A stretch of DNA of 5,518 bases, from contig DATBFY010000449.1 of assembly GCA_036558265.1 (NCBI GenBank), positions 1 to 5,518 of the forward strand, written 5' to 3'. A program made the position numbers and the translations under genes. The stretch comes from RYN-433 sp036558265 (lineage in GTDB: Bacteria; Planctomycetota; Phycisphaerae; Tepidisphaerales; Tepidisphaeraceae). The notes under the pieces were generated by a model. The model saw only the letters and a program-made list of their open reading frames with translations, was not told the DNA's origin and searched no databases. This document shows positions 1-5,518 of the stretch, in pieces (positions within the stretch are counted from its first letter, which is position 1; each line of letters starts with the position of its first letter).

Positions 1-4
1 ATGG

Positions 5-59
5 CACGGGGGTTGCGAAACCGGTCTTCCCGAGCGCATGACCGACAGTTGCCCCCGTG
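5..59. repeat. Inverted repeat, 8-bp perfect arms, upstream of the DUF1328 gene
   Basis: The arms CACGGGGG (5-12) and CCCCCGTG (52-59) are perfectly complementary. Inside them a smaller pair, CGGTC (22-26) and GACCG (40-44), could form a nested hairpin. No T-run follows, so it is not an obvious intrinsic terminator, and it lacks the T-arm and anticodon-arm features of a tRNA. It may be the 3' structure of an upstream transcript or a leader element of the gene at 109. The rest of positions 1-108 shows no supportable gene. Confidence 0.35.
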
Positions 60-98
60 AGGCGGGCGCGGCCAGCGTGGGTTGAGTTACCATGACTT

Positions 99-104
99 GG
101 GAGG
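99..104 (+). promoter_or_regulatory. Ribosome binding site of the DUF1328 gene
   Basis: GGGAGG ends 4 bases before the ATG at 109. It decides the start: the in-frame TTG at 82 lies upstream of this site, has no such site of its own, and would add nine residues ahead of the point where family members usually begin. Confidence 0.75.
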
Positions 105-108
105 CTTT

Positions 109-279
109 ATGCTGTACTGGGCTGCTGTCTTTTTCATCGTCGCCATCATCGCGGCGGTGTTCGGTTTTGGCGGGATCGCTGCGGGCGCGGCATCGATCGC
201 GAAGATCCTGTTCTTCATCTTCTTGGTGCTGTTCATCGTGGCGCTGCTGACGGGGGTGGTGCGGCGACCGAGGGTGTAA
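109..279 (+). CDS. DUF1328 family (YtjA-like) small membrane protein
   Basis: This is a 56-residue, very hydrophobic protein with two predicted membrane helices, about residues 3-24 and 30-50. A glycine-rich turn (GFGGIAAGAA) separates them, and a short basic tail (RRPR) ends the protein. Length, the aromatic start MLYWA, the central FGFGGIA motif and the basic C-terminus match the DUF1328/YtjA family, whose members are about 50-60 residues. These proteins sit in the inner membrane and their molecular role is not known. The ATG at 109 was chosen because GGGAGG lies 4 bases upstream. The gene is alone: murA converges on it from the right, and a strong hairpin terminator follows 62 bases after the stop. 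The family match is by recognition of the sequence pattern, and no function can be inferred from the neighbours. Confidence 0.88.
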   Translation: MLYWAAVFFIVAIIAAVFGFGGIAAGAASIAKILFFIFLVLFIVALLTGVVRRPRV

Positions 280-290
280 CATATGTGGTC

Positions 291-311
291 GTGCTTCACT
301 GAAGTGAGCAC
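291..311 (+). repeat. Short imperfect hairpin after the DUF1328 stop
   Basis: GTGCT (291-295) and CACT (297-300) pair with AGTG (303-306) and AGCAC (307-311), with T296 bulged out and a very tight turn. It starts 11 bases after the stop codon. No T-run follows, so on its own it is not a terminator; it could shield the 3' end of the transcript ahead of the real terminator at 342-383. Confidence 0.35.
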
Positions 312-341
312 GCCGGTTAAGAGCATTGCGAGTCATTGGAT

Positions 342-383
342 GCGGAGCCCTGCGCGCCGTTCGCGTGGGGCTCCGCCTTTTTT
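342..383 (+). terminator. Rho-independent terminator of the DUF1328 gene
   Basis: GCGGAGCCC (342-350) pairs perfectly with GGGCTCCGC (368-376). The stem continues through a T-G wobble (351/367) into an inner stem GCGCG (352-356) with CGCGT (362-366), closed by the five-base loop CCGTT. One C and then six T (378-383) follow directly. A long GC-rich stem with an immediate T-run is the classic form, here in plus orientation after the DUF1328 stop. Confidence 0.88.
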
Positions 384-442
384 GCGTCGGTGCGCCGGAA
401 GAAGACCACGGGCAAACGAGTTTGCCCATGGCACCCGCAGGG

Positions 443-482
443 AAAGAGAAGACCGGGACTCACGCGAGCGTGGGTCCCGGTC
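443..482 (-). terminator. Hairpin terminator of murA
   Basis: The 15-base arms 451-465 and 468-482 are complementary except for one position (T460 opposite G473). The innermost pairs must open, leaving a small loop around CGAG. Read on the minus strand, the hairpin begins 26 bases after the murA stop and is followed by a pyrimidine tract, TTCTCTTTCCC, with interrupted T-runs. On the plus strand no T-run follows, so it mainly serves murA, although it could also block stray plus-strand transcripts. Confidence 0.72.
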
Positions 483-508
483 TGCCAAGAGCAAGATGAG
501 GCTGGGGA

Positions 509-1825
<1,317 letters not shown>

Positions 1826-1831
1826 GTTGGC

Positions 1832-1839
1832 CCTTCCTT
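1832..1839 (-). promoter_or_regulatory. Ribosome binding site of murA
   Basis: On the minus strand AAGGAAGG ends 6 bases before the murA ATG. A short stem (1840-1856) abuts it directly upstream, and two GGCC tetramers flank it, so it could also sit in the loop of a weak alternative 4-bp hairpin. Confidence 0.75.
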
Positions 1840-1856
1840 GGCCTGCTGTTCAGGCC
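1840..1856 (-). repeat. Short hairpin abutting the murA ribosome binding site
   Basis: GGCCTG (1840-1845) and CAGGCC (1851-1856) form a perfect 6-bp stem with a 5-base loop. In murA mRNA this stem ends exactly where the Shine-Dalgarno sequence begins. It could affect access of the ribosome, but a 6-bp stem is easily found by chance in GC-rich DNA. Confidence 0.4.
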
Positions 1857-1910
1857 CGCGAAGCGTGTCACGCGGCTGGCCACCGCCAAACAGCGACGGG
1901 GCTGACCGCT

Positions 1911-1947
1911 CACGAAATACCGCGTGGGAAAACTGCGGTATCTCGTG
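1911..1947 (-). repeat. 13-bp inverted repeat in the murA upstream region
   Basis: Arms 1911-1923 and 1935-1947 are complementary at 12 of 13 positions around an 11-base loop (1924-1934). The odd position is A1916 opposite C1942. In minus-strand RNA this becomes a G-U wobble, so the stem is fully paired only in a transcript heading to murA. It lies 85 bases upstream of the murA start. It has no T-run in either direction and so is not an intrinsic terminator. It may be a leader structure or a protein-binding operator; I recognise no known riboswitch class. Confidence 0.6.
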
Positions 1948-1964
1948 CACCACTAACGGGTCTA

Positions 1965-2056
1965 TCGACCGGTCCATCGGTCGAGAATCAATCGGCGCAA
2001 GGCCGATCGCGCTTAAATTCTTATCGGGCGGCTCCCTCTGGAAGAGTTAGCCCGAT
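1965..2056. repeat. Cluster of three further inverted repeats between murA and the next gene
   Basis: Three perfect stems follow one another: TCGACCG (1965-1971) with CGGTCGA (1978-1984), loop 6; ATCGGC (1991-1996) with GCCGAT (2002-2007), loop 5; and ATCGGGC (2023-2029) with GCCCGAT (2050-2056), loop 20. All share a CCGAT or ATCGG core, so alternative pairings are possible, for example 2003-2007 with 2023-2027. The gene-free stretch 1826-2185 must hold the promoters of both murA and the gene at 2186, but I found no convincing -35/-10 pair on either strand. The nearest on the minus strand is TTGAAT (2094-2089) with AATAAG (2069-2064) at a 19-base spacing, which is weak. Confidence 0.45.
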
Positions 2057-2175
2057 TATGGGGCTTATTCTGGTGGCGCGCGGAATGAATTCAAGGTGGG
2101 AGAAGGGGCGAAATGAAACGCCCGTGCGTGCGGCGCATGATGAGGGATGATGAACCCGATGCCCGGGACAAATTC

Positions 2176-2179
2176 GGAG
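2176..2179 (+). promoter_or_regulatory. Ribosome binding site favouring the start at 2186
   Basis: GGAG lies 6 bases before the ATG at 2186, inside a purine run GGAGAAGG (2176-2183). The competing ATGs at 2147 and 2150 have GAGGG (2142-2146) only 0 and 3 bases ahead, which is too close or barely workable. Confidence 0.5.
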
Positions 2180-2185
2180 AAGGTG

Positions 2186-2965
2186 ATGCCGTTGGGATTG
2201 GCGCTGGCGATCCTGGGGTTGATCCTGCTGGGGGGGTCGGGGCTGATCTGGAAATACCTTTATCGGTCGGATCGAGGGGCGCATGGGATCCACACGGTGG
2301 TGCCGTCGCCGGGGAACCCGCACGTGGCGGGTCGGCCGGCGCCGATGAGGGAGGACGGGCGGGAGCGGGCGAAGGTGATGGCGGCGGTGGCGGAAGCGGA
2401 GTTGCCGGACGGGGTGTATCCGCGCGAGGGCGGCGGTGGCGGGGACGTGTTGTTCAAGGCGGGTGATGCGTATTTCAAGGTCGCGGTGCAGGAGTGGGGC
2501 GTCAGCGCGAACTTCGGGTTCTTCACACTGTCGGAGCGGGAGTGGGAGCATGGTTATCTCACGCTGGGCGTGCGGCGGATTTTGGCGCAGGAGGAGTTCG
2601 CGAGGGAGCTGGGGGTGAATGAGGGACAGCGCAAGGGGTTGGGCGCGTTGCCGGAGGCGCCGGCGGCGCGGTGGCCGGACATCGACCGCGAGCGGTTCCT
2701 GGACCTGTATCGCGCGTGGGCGAAGGCGGATGCGTCGGGGAAGGGGGCGGCGGGGGTGCGGGTGGTGGAAGCGCTGGCGGCGTACGCGGAGCAGAAGCGG
2801 GCGGCGGACCGGAAGGTGATGGAGGAGCGGGTGACGCGGATTCGGGCGATTCTGGATCCGAAGCAGCTGGGGAAGATCAATCCGATTCCGCGGTGGGAGT
2901 TTTCGGCGACGCAGAGGGCGCGGGGCGCGACGACGCGGGCGGGCGACGGACGGTTCAAGCAATGA
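2186..2965 (+). CDS. Membrane-anchored protein of unknown function with LTxxQ-like motifs
   Basis: I do not recognise this gene. From the ATG at 2186 it encodes 259 residues. A single hydrophobic segment at residues 2-21 (PLGLALAILGLILLGGSGLI) is followed by K, R and R, so it is a membrane anchor rather than a cleaved signal. A Pro/Gly-rich linker with a GGGGG run comes next, then a mainly helical domain from about residue 95 rich in Ala, Arg and Glu. That domain has two motifs about 80 residues apart, LGVNEGQ (142-148) and ILDPKQ (222-227). These resemble the paired LTxxQ motifs of the Spy/CpxP group, but the match is weak and is an inference. In-frame ATGs at 2147, 2150 and 2159 would add 9-13 residues; 2186 has the best ribosome binding site. 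Third codon positions are strongly G-rich, consistent with real coding. Its stop is 9 bp from the convergent prmC stop. Confidence 0.78.
   Translation: MPLGLALAILGLILLGGSGLIWKYLYRSDRGAHGIHTVVPSPGNPHVAGRPAPMREDGRERAKVMAAVAEAELPDGVYPREGGGGGDVLFKAGDAYFKVAVQEWGVSANFGFFTLSEREWEHGYLTLGVRRILAQEEFARELGVNEGQRKGLGALPEAPAARWPDIDRERFLDLYRAWAKADASGKGAAGVRVVEALAAYAEQKRAADRKVMEERVTRIRAILDPKQLGKINPIPRWEFSATQRARGATTRAGDGRFKQ
2737..2762 (+). other. Potential G-quadruplex motif inside the coding sequence
   Basis: Four runs of G (2737-2740, 2743-2747, 2752-2756 and 2760-2762) are separated by loops of 2, 4 and 3 bases, which satisfies the usual G3+N1-7 rule. It lies on the coding strand, so the mRNA carries it too. 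It falls in codons for Gly, Lys, Ala and Val in a gene that uses many G-ending codons, so it may be only a by-product of composition. Confidence 0.4.
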
Positions 2966-2974
2966 CGAGCACAC

Positions 2975-3868
2975 CTACGGGCGCTTGGTGGCGGTGAGGA
3001 CGCGGTCGTGGCCGGCGTGGTCTTTGAGGATGCGGACGTCGTCCCAGGCGCCCTGCTGCTCGGCGAGTTCTCTGGCGAGGGTGCCGTGGTCCCAGGCGAT
3101 CTCGAGGAAGACGCGACCGGCGGGGTTGAGGCGGGGCGGGGCGTCCCGGAGGATGCGGCGGTGGGGGTCGAGGCCGTCGGGGCCGCCGTCGAGGGCGAGG
3201 AGCGGCTCGTATTCGCGGACGCTGCGGTCGAGGGATTCGAGCTGGGCGTGGGGGATGTAAGGCGGGTTGGCGACGATGAGGTCGAAGGGTTGCGGATCGA
3301 CGATGGTCTGAAGCGGCTCGAAGAGGTCGCCCTGTTCGACGGTGACGCGGCCGGCGAGGCCGAGTTTCTCGATGTTGCGGCGGGCGAGAGTGGCGGCGGC
3401 GGGGCTGATCTCGGTGGCGATGACGACGGCGTTCTTCAGGCTGTGCGCCAGCGCGGCGGCGATGCAACCGCTGCCCGTGCAGAGGTCGAGGATGCGCGGG
3501 GCGTCGAGGACCATCTGGCGGCGGACGGTCTGGATGACGTTTTCGACGAGCGTCTCGGTGTCGGGGCGCGGGATGAGGACGTCGCGGGTGACGTCGAATT
3601 CGAGGTTGAAGAAGTGGGCCTTGCCGGTGAGGTAGGCGATGGGCTCGTGCTCGGCGGCGCGGGCGACCAAGTCGCGAAGTTTGCCGCGCTCGTCGTCGGT
3701 CAGCGGGCGATCGTAGTCGGTGTAAAGCCTGATGCGCGGGACGGCGAGGATGTGTGCCAGAAGCAGCTCGGCGGAGAGGCGCGGCGCGTCGACGCCCTTG
3801 CGGGTGAAGAAGGCGGTGGTCCATTCGAGGGTTCGGCGGACCGTCCATGGGCCGTCGGGCTGTGACAT
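2975..3868 (-). CDS. prmC: Peptide chain release factor N5-glutamine methyltransferase (PrmC/HemK)
   Basis: PrmC methylates the glutamine of the GGQ motif in release factors RF1 and RF2, using S-adenosylmethionine, and so makes translation termination efficient; it acts in the cytoplasm. The 297-residue protein (E. coli: 277) has the N-terminal helical substrate-binding domain (about 10-80, with AELLLAHIL and EPIAYLTGKAHFF), the IPRPDTE motif (99-105), the SAM-binding motif I LDLCTGSGCIA (128-138), acidic E153 in ATEIS, the catalytic NPPY (201-204), YEPLLALDGGPDGLD (220-234) and the C-terminal DHAGHDRV. The frame stays open upstream of the ATG at 3868, but the protein begins in the usual family register there. 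No clear Shine-Dalgarno sequence precedes this ATG. prfA, a common partner gene, is not in the window. murA lies downstream on the same strand, beyond one opposite-strand gene. Confidence 0.96.
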   Translation of the reverse strand: MSQPDGPWTVRRTLEWTTAFFTRKGVDAPRLSAELLLAHILAVPRIRLYTDYDRPLTDDERGKLRDLVARAAEHEPIAYLTGKAHFFNLEFDVTRDVLIPRPDTETLVENVIQTVRRQMVLDAPRILDLCTGSGCIAAALAHSLKNAVVIATEISPAAATLARRNIEKLGLAGRVTVEQGDLFEPLQTIVDPQPFDLIVANPPYIPHAQLESLDRSVREYEPLLALDGGPDGLDPHRRILRDAPPRLNPAGRVFLEIAWDHGTLARELAEQQGAWDDVRILKDHAGHDRVLTATKRP

Positions 3869-3900
3869 CGTGGGGCGGATTCTACGGGAAGGACGCGGGG

Positions 3901-3922
3901 CGCGACAGGCGCGGTTGTCGCG
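3901..3922. repeat. Inverted repeat in the prmC / lipoprotein divergent region
   Basis: CGCGACA (3901-3907) and TGTCGCG (3916-3922) form a perfect 7-bp stem with an 8-base loop, extendable by one G-C pair. It sits in the 118-bp region between two divergent starts, where promoters or an operator shared by both genes would be expected. I see no convincing -35/-10 pair nearby. Confidence 0.4.
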
Positions 3923-3986
3923 CGCGCCCGCTTCGGCGATTGGTCGCGCGCTTCTCCACCGTGCGGCAGCAGGATACGATAACGGC

Positions 3987-4598
3987 ATGATCAAGCGTCT
4001 GCTGCGGGTGGCGGTCGTGGTGATGGGGATGGTCGCGGTCATGGGCGGCGGCGGGTGCGCGGCGCCCAAGTCCTATTTTGAATACGACCCGAAGGCGGAT
4101 TTCGCGGCGCTCAAGACATTCGCCATCGAGCCCAACGACCAGTTGCTGCTGACGGCGCGCGAGCGGCTGCTGGGCGTGAACCTGCGCGGCACGATCGCCT
4201 CGGCGATCGAGCAAGACCTGCGAGCCAAGGGATATCAGGCGGCGGCTGCGCCGGGGAAGGCTGACTTCCTGGTTCGCTACGAGGTGGCGATCGAGCAGGC
4301 GGCCTCGGATGTCGGCGGCGGCGGGAGCACGCGTCGGGACGTGACCGAACAGGCGGCGGCAGGCAACAATCCGTACGTTCCGATGGGCAGTTCACAGGAC
4401 GCGGGCGCGTTCGACGCGAACCGCACGGGGAGCCTGACCATCGAGATGCTGGGCGGCACGTCTGGCGCGGGCATCTGGCGCGGGCGGCAACAGCAGGTGC
4501 TGCCGGACAAGGTCAGCGATGACGAGCGTGACCGGCGGCTGTTGCAGGCGGTGCGCGGGTTGCTCGAGCGCTTCCCGCCGCCCCCACCAGCGCGGTGA
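3987..4598 (+). CDS. Probable DUF4136 domain lipoprotein
   Basis: The 203-residue protein starts with a basic n-region (MIKRLLR), a hydrophobic stretch (8-19) and Cys24 in GGGGC, a lipoprotein-like signal. The lipobox is poor because Gly stands at -3 instead of Leu, so lipidation is likely but unproven. The mature part follows the DUF4136 pattern: FEYDPKADFAALKTFAI (31-47), a helix with IEQDLRAKGYQ (74-84), ADFLVRYEV (92-100), a low-complexity Gly/Ser/Ala/Asn-rich middle (109-146), then GSLTIEMLGG (148-157), IWRGRQQ (163-169) and an ending LLQAVRGLLERFPPPPP. Family members are envelope proteins, many of them lipoproteins, of unknown role. The open frame extends back to 3732 over prmC, but 3987 is the ATG directly ahead of the signal sequence. 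The only upstream purine run, AGGA, is 12 bases away. No terminator is evident after the stop. Confidence 0.82.
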   Translation: MIKRLLRVAVVVMGMVAVMGGGGCAAPKSYFEYDPKADFAALKTFAIEPNDQLLLTARERLLGVNLRGTIASAIEQDLRAKGYQAAAAPGKADFLVRYEVAIEQAASDVGGGGSTRRDVTEQAAAGNNPYVPMGSSQDAGAFDANRTGSLTIEMLGGTSGAGIWRGRQQQVLPDKVSDDERDRRLLQAVRGLLERFPPPPPAR

Positions 4599-4678
4599 GC
4601 GATGTCAACCGTGCCGTGCGCGCCGGGCCGAACGGACAATTTAAGGGCGATCCGCAACTGTGGCCGCGTTGGAGCGTC

Positions 4679-4684
4679 TATATT
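4679..4684 (+). promoter_or_regulatory. Possible -10 element of the TPR gene
   Basis: TATATT matches the TATAAT consensus at five of six bases and stands out in GC-rich DNA. A start about seven bases later would put the 5' end of the RNA at the hairpin beginning at 4692. No acceptable -35 hexamer lies 15-19 bases upstream, and there is no extended -10 TGn, so the call is tentative. Confidence 0.35.
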
Positions 4685-4691
4685 GGAGATC

Positions 4692-4716
4692 CCGCGCGCC
4701 GTGGGAAGGCGCGCGG
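4692..4716 (+). repeat. Perfect 9-bp hairpin in the leader of the TPR gene
   Basis: CCGCGCGCC (4692-4700) pairs perfectly with GGCGCGCGG (4708-4716) around the loop GTGGGAA. No T-run follows, so it is not a terminator of the upstream lipoprotein gene. It ends 30 bases before the ATG at 4747 and leaves the ribosome binding site free. It would form a 5'-terminal stem-loop if transcription starts after the TATATT at 4679. Confidence 0.6.
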
Positions 4717-4734
4717 ACACGTCGTCGTACCTGT

Positions 4735-4738
4735 GGAG
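4735..4738 (+). promoter_or_regulatory. Ribosome binding site of the TPR gene
   Basis: GGAG lies 8 bases before the ATG at 4747; a second purine run, AAGGA, is closer, at 2 bases. Together they support the start at 4747, where a signal peptide begins. Confidence 0.6.
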
Positions 4739-4746
4739 CAAGGATT

Positions 4747-5518
4747 ATGTGGTTCGGAAGGAAGGTGACGGTCGGCTGGTCGATCGGTGCGTTGGCCGCG
4801 GTGTCGGCGATGATGAGTCTGTGGTGGGCGTCGGGCGCGCGGGCTCAAGGCCCGGCGGCCGCGGCGGCGGGCAAGTCGCCCGCCAATGTCGCCGCCAATA
4901 AGGCCAAGTCAATCGACTCCCTGCTTCAACAGGGGATGGACGCGCTGTCGGCGGGGCAGTATCAGCCGGCGCGCGAGTCTTTCCAGGACGCGGTCGCGCT
5001 GGATCCGCGAAACGCCAAGGCGACGCACGGGCTGGCGCTGTGCATGCTGGCGCAGAAGGAGGTGCTCAAGGCGGCGGGCATCTTCGACAAGGCGGTTTCA
5101 CTGACCAGCTCGCCGGATCGCGCGCTGGTGCTGAATGCGTCGGCGTGTCACCTGGCGAGCAACAACCACATGCGAGCCGCCAAACTCGTCAAGGATTATC
5201 TGAACGCGCACCCGAAGGAGATCGACGAGCCGATGATCAACGCGCTGGGCTCGGCGCTGCAGTCGGCAACGGCGCAGGAGCGCAAGAACGGGTTCTTCGG
5301 GCAGTGCGCGTCGTTTTACGTGATCGCCAATCAGCGCCTGGAGGCGAGCCGGCCGGGGTTCAAACGGTTCGGGAGCGAGTGGTTCTCGGCCCGGGAAGCG
5401 GACGCCAAGCTGGCGGCGATGGCGACGCAACAGAAGCAGCTCGATTCGCTGTCGGAGGCGGTGGACACGGCCCAGGAGCGGTTCGATCGGGCCAACAAGG
5501 AGCTCGAACACCAGAAGT
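4747..5518 (+). CDS. Exported TPR-repeat protein (5' part, cut by the window edge)
   Basis: The frame is open from the ATG at 4747 to the right edge, giving 257 residues without a stop. Residues 1-33 look like a cleavable signal peptide: R5-K6, a hydrophobic core (about 8-28) and ARA|Q as a likely cleavage site. An Ala-rich linker follows. Three TPR-like 34-residue units come next: 57-90 (the clearest, with LLQQGMDALSAGQYQPARES and ALDPRNA), 91-124 and 125-158 (more degenerate). Residues 160-220 match nothing I know. From about residue 225 the sequence is Gln/Glu/Lys-rich with heptad spacing and probably starts a coiled coil that continues past the edge. TPR domains bind partner proteins, so an envelope scaffold or assembly role is possible, but the C-terminal part that would decide this is missing. 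The signal peptide places it outside the cytoplasm. It follows the lipoprotein gene by 148 bp and probably has its own promoter. Confidence 0.88.
   Translation, partial: MWFGRKVTVGWSIGALAAVSAMMSLWWASGARAQGPAAAAAGKSPANVAANKAKSIDSLLQQGMDALSAGQYQPARESFQDAVALDPRNAKATHGLALCMLAQKEVLKAAGIFDKAVSLTSSPDRALVLNASACHLASNNHMRAAKLVKDYLNAHPKEIDEPMINALGSALQSATAQERKNGFFGQCASFYVIANQRLEASRPGFKRFGSEWFSAREADAKLAAMATQQKQLDSLSEAVDTAQERFDRANKELEHQK

Noticed and set aside
1..93. Possible minus-strand gene starting at 93 and running off the left edge, or the tail of a plus-strand gene ending at 60 or 85
   Set aside because: All three frames are open over too short a stretch to judge. The minus-strand ATG at 93 has no ribosome binding site, and none of the short peptides resembles a known family end.
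1826..1860. Resemblance of the murA leader to the SRP RNA core (GGAAGGAAG-like)
   Set aside because: Only the purine run is similar. It is the murA ribosome binding site, and the flanking SRP RNA bases and long stem are absent.
2021..2974. 317-codon open frame on the minus strand across the unknown gene
   Set aside because: The product is dominated by Arg and Pro and runs through the repeat-rich intergenic region; the plus-strand frame has a membrane segment, a ribosome binding site and clean third-position bias.
3008..3865. 285-codon open frame on the plus strand, antisense to prmC
   Set aside because: It mirrors prmC, which has every family motif, and its translation is acidic, repetitive and without a recognisable domain.
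4692..4716. Intrinsic terminator of the DUF4136 gene
   Set aside because: The hairpin is perfect but is followed by ACACGTCGTCG with no T-run, and it lies 93 bases after the stop and close to the next start.
5098..5511. 137-codon minus-strand open frame near the right edge
   Set aside because: It is antisense to the signal-peptide and TPR-bearing frame that stays open to the edge; its Arg/Leu-rich translation has no recognisable features.

Overview
The window is GC-rich DNA from a Gram-negative-type bacterium. It holds six protein-coding genes on both strands and no RNA gene, CRISPR array or recognisable mobile element. A peptidoglycan precursor enzyme, a probable lipoprotein and exported or membrane-anchored proteins point to a cell with a peptidoglycan wall and an outer envelope. 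The mostly single-gene layout, the high GC and the style of the hypothetical genes resemble Planctomycetota (Phycisphaerae-like), but this placement is an impression and has low to moderate confidence.

Layout from left to right. Positions 1-108 hold no supportable gene, only an inverted repeat. A 56-residue two-helix membrane protein of the DUF1328/YtjA family follows (109-279, +) and ends in a textbook intrinsic terminator (342-383). The minus-strand murA gene (1825 down to 509) converges on it and has its own hairpin terminator (about 443-482). The 360-bp stretch 1826-2185 has no gene. It is unusually rich in inverted repeats, the best being a 13-bp stem at 1911-1947 that pairs fully only in minus-strand RNA, so it may belong to a structured murA leader. 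A plus-strand membrane-anchored protein of unknown function follows (2186-2965), with two LTxxQ-like motifs that weakly recall the Spy/CpxP pattern. Its stop lies only 9 bp from the stop of the convergent prmC gene (3868 down to 2975, minus), which encodes the release-factor glutamine methyltransferase. Divergent from prmC is a probable DUF4136 lipoprotein (3987-4598, +). Last is the 5' part of an exported TPR protein (from 4747, +) that runs off the right edge; its leader holds a perfect 9-bp hairpin just after a -10-like TATATT.

How the genes relate. prmC and murA lie on the same strand in the order prmC then murA. This matches a neighbourhood seen in several other bacterial lineages (rpmE-prfA-prmC-murA), but here an opposite-strand gene separates them. 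The other genes look independent: an envelope enzyme, a translation-termination factor modifier, and several envelope proteins of unknown role. Third codon positions are rich in G in plus-strand genes and rich in C in minus-strand genes, so the plus strand is G-rich throughout. This fits a replication-linked skew with the plus strand as the leading strand, and it helps explain the long antisense open frames across murA and prmC. I see no clear new multi-gene system; the best leads are the structured intergenic regions, the interrupted prmC-murA pair and the unknown membrane-anchored protein.
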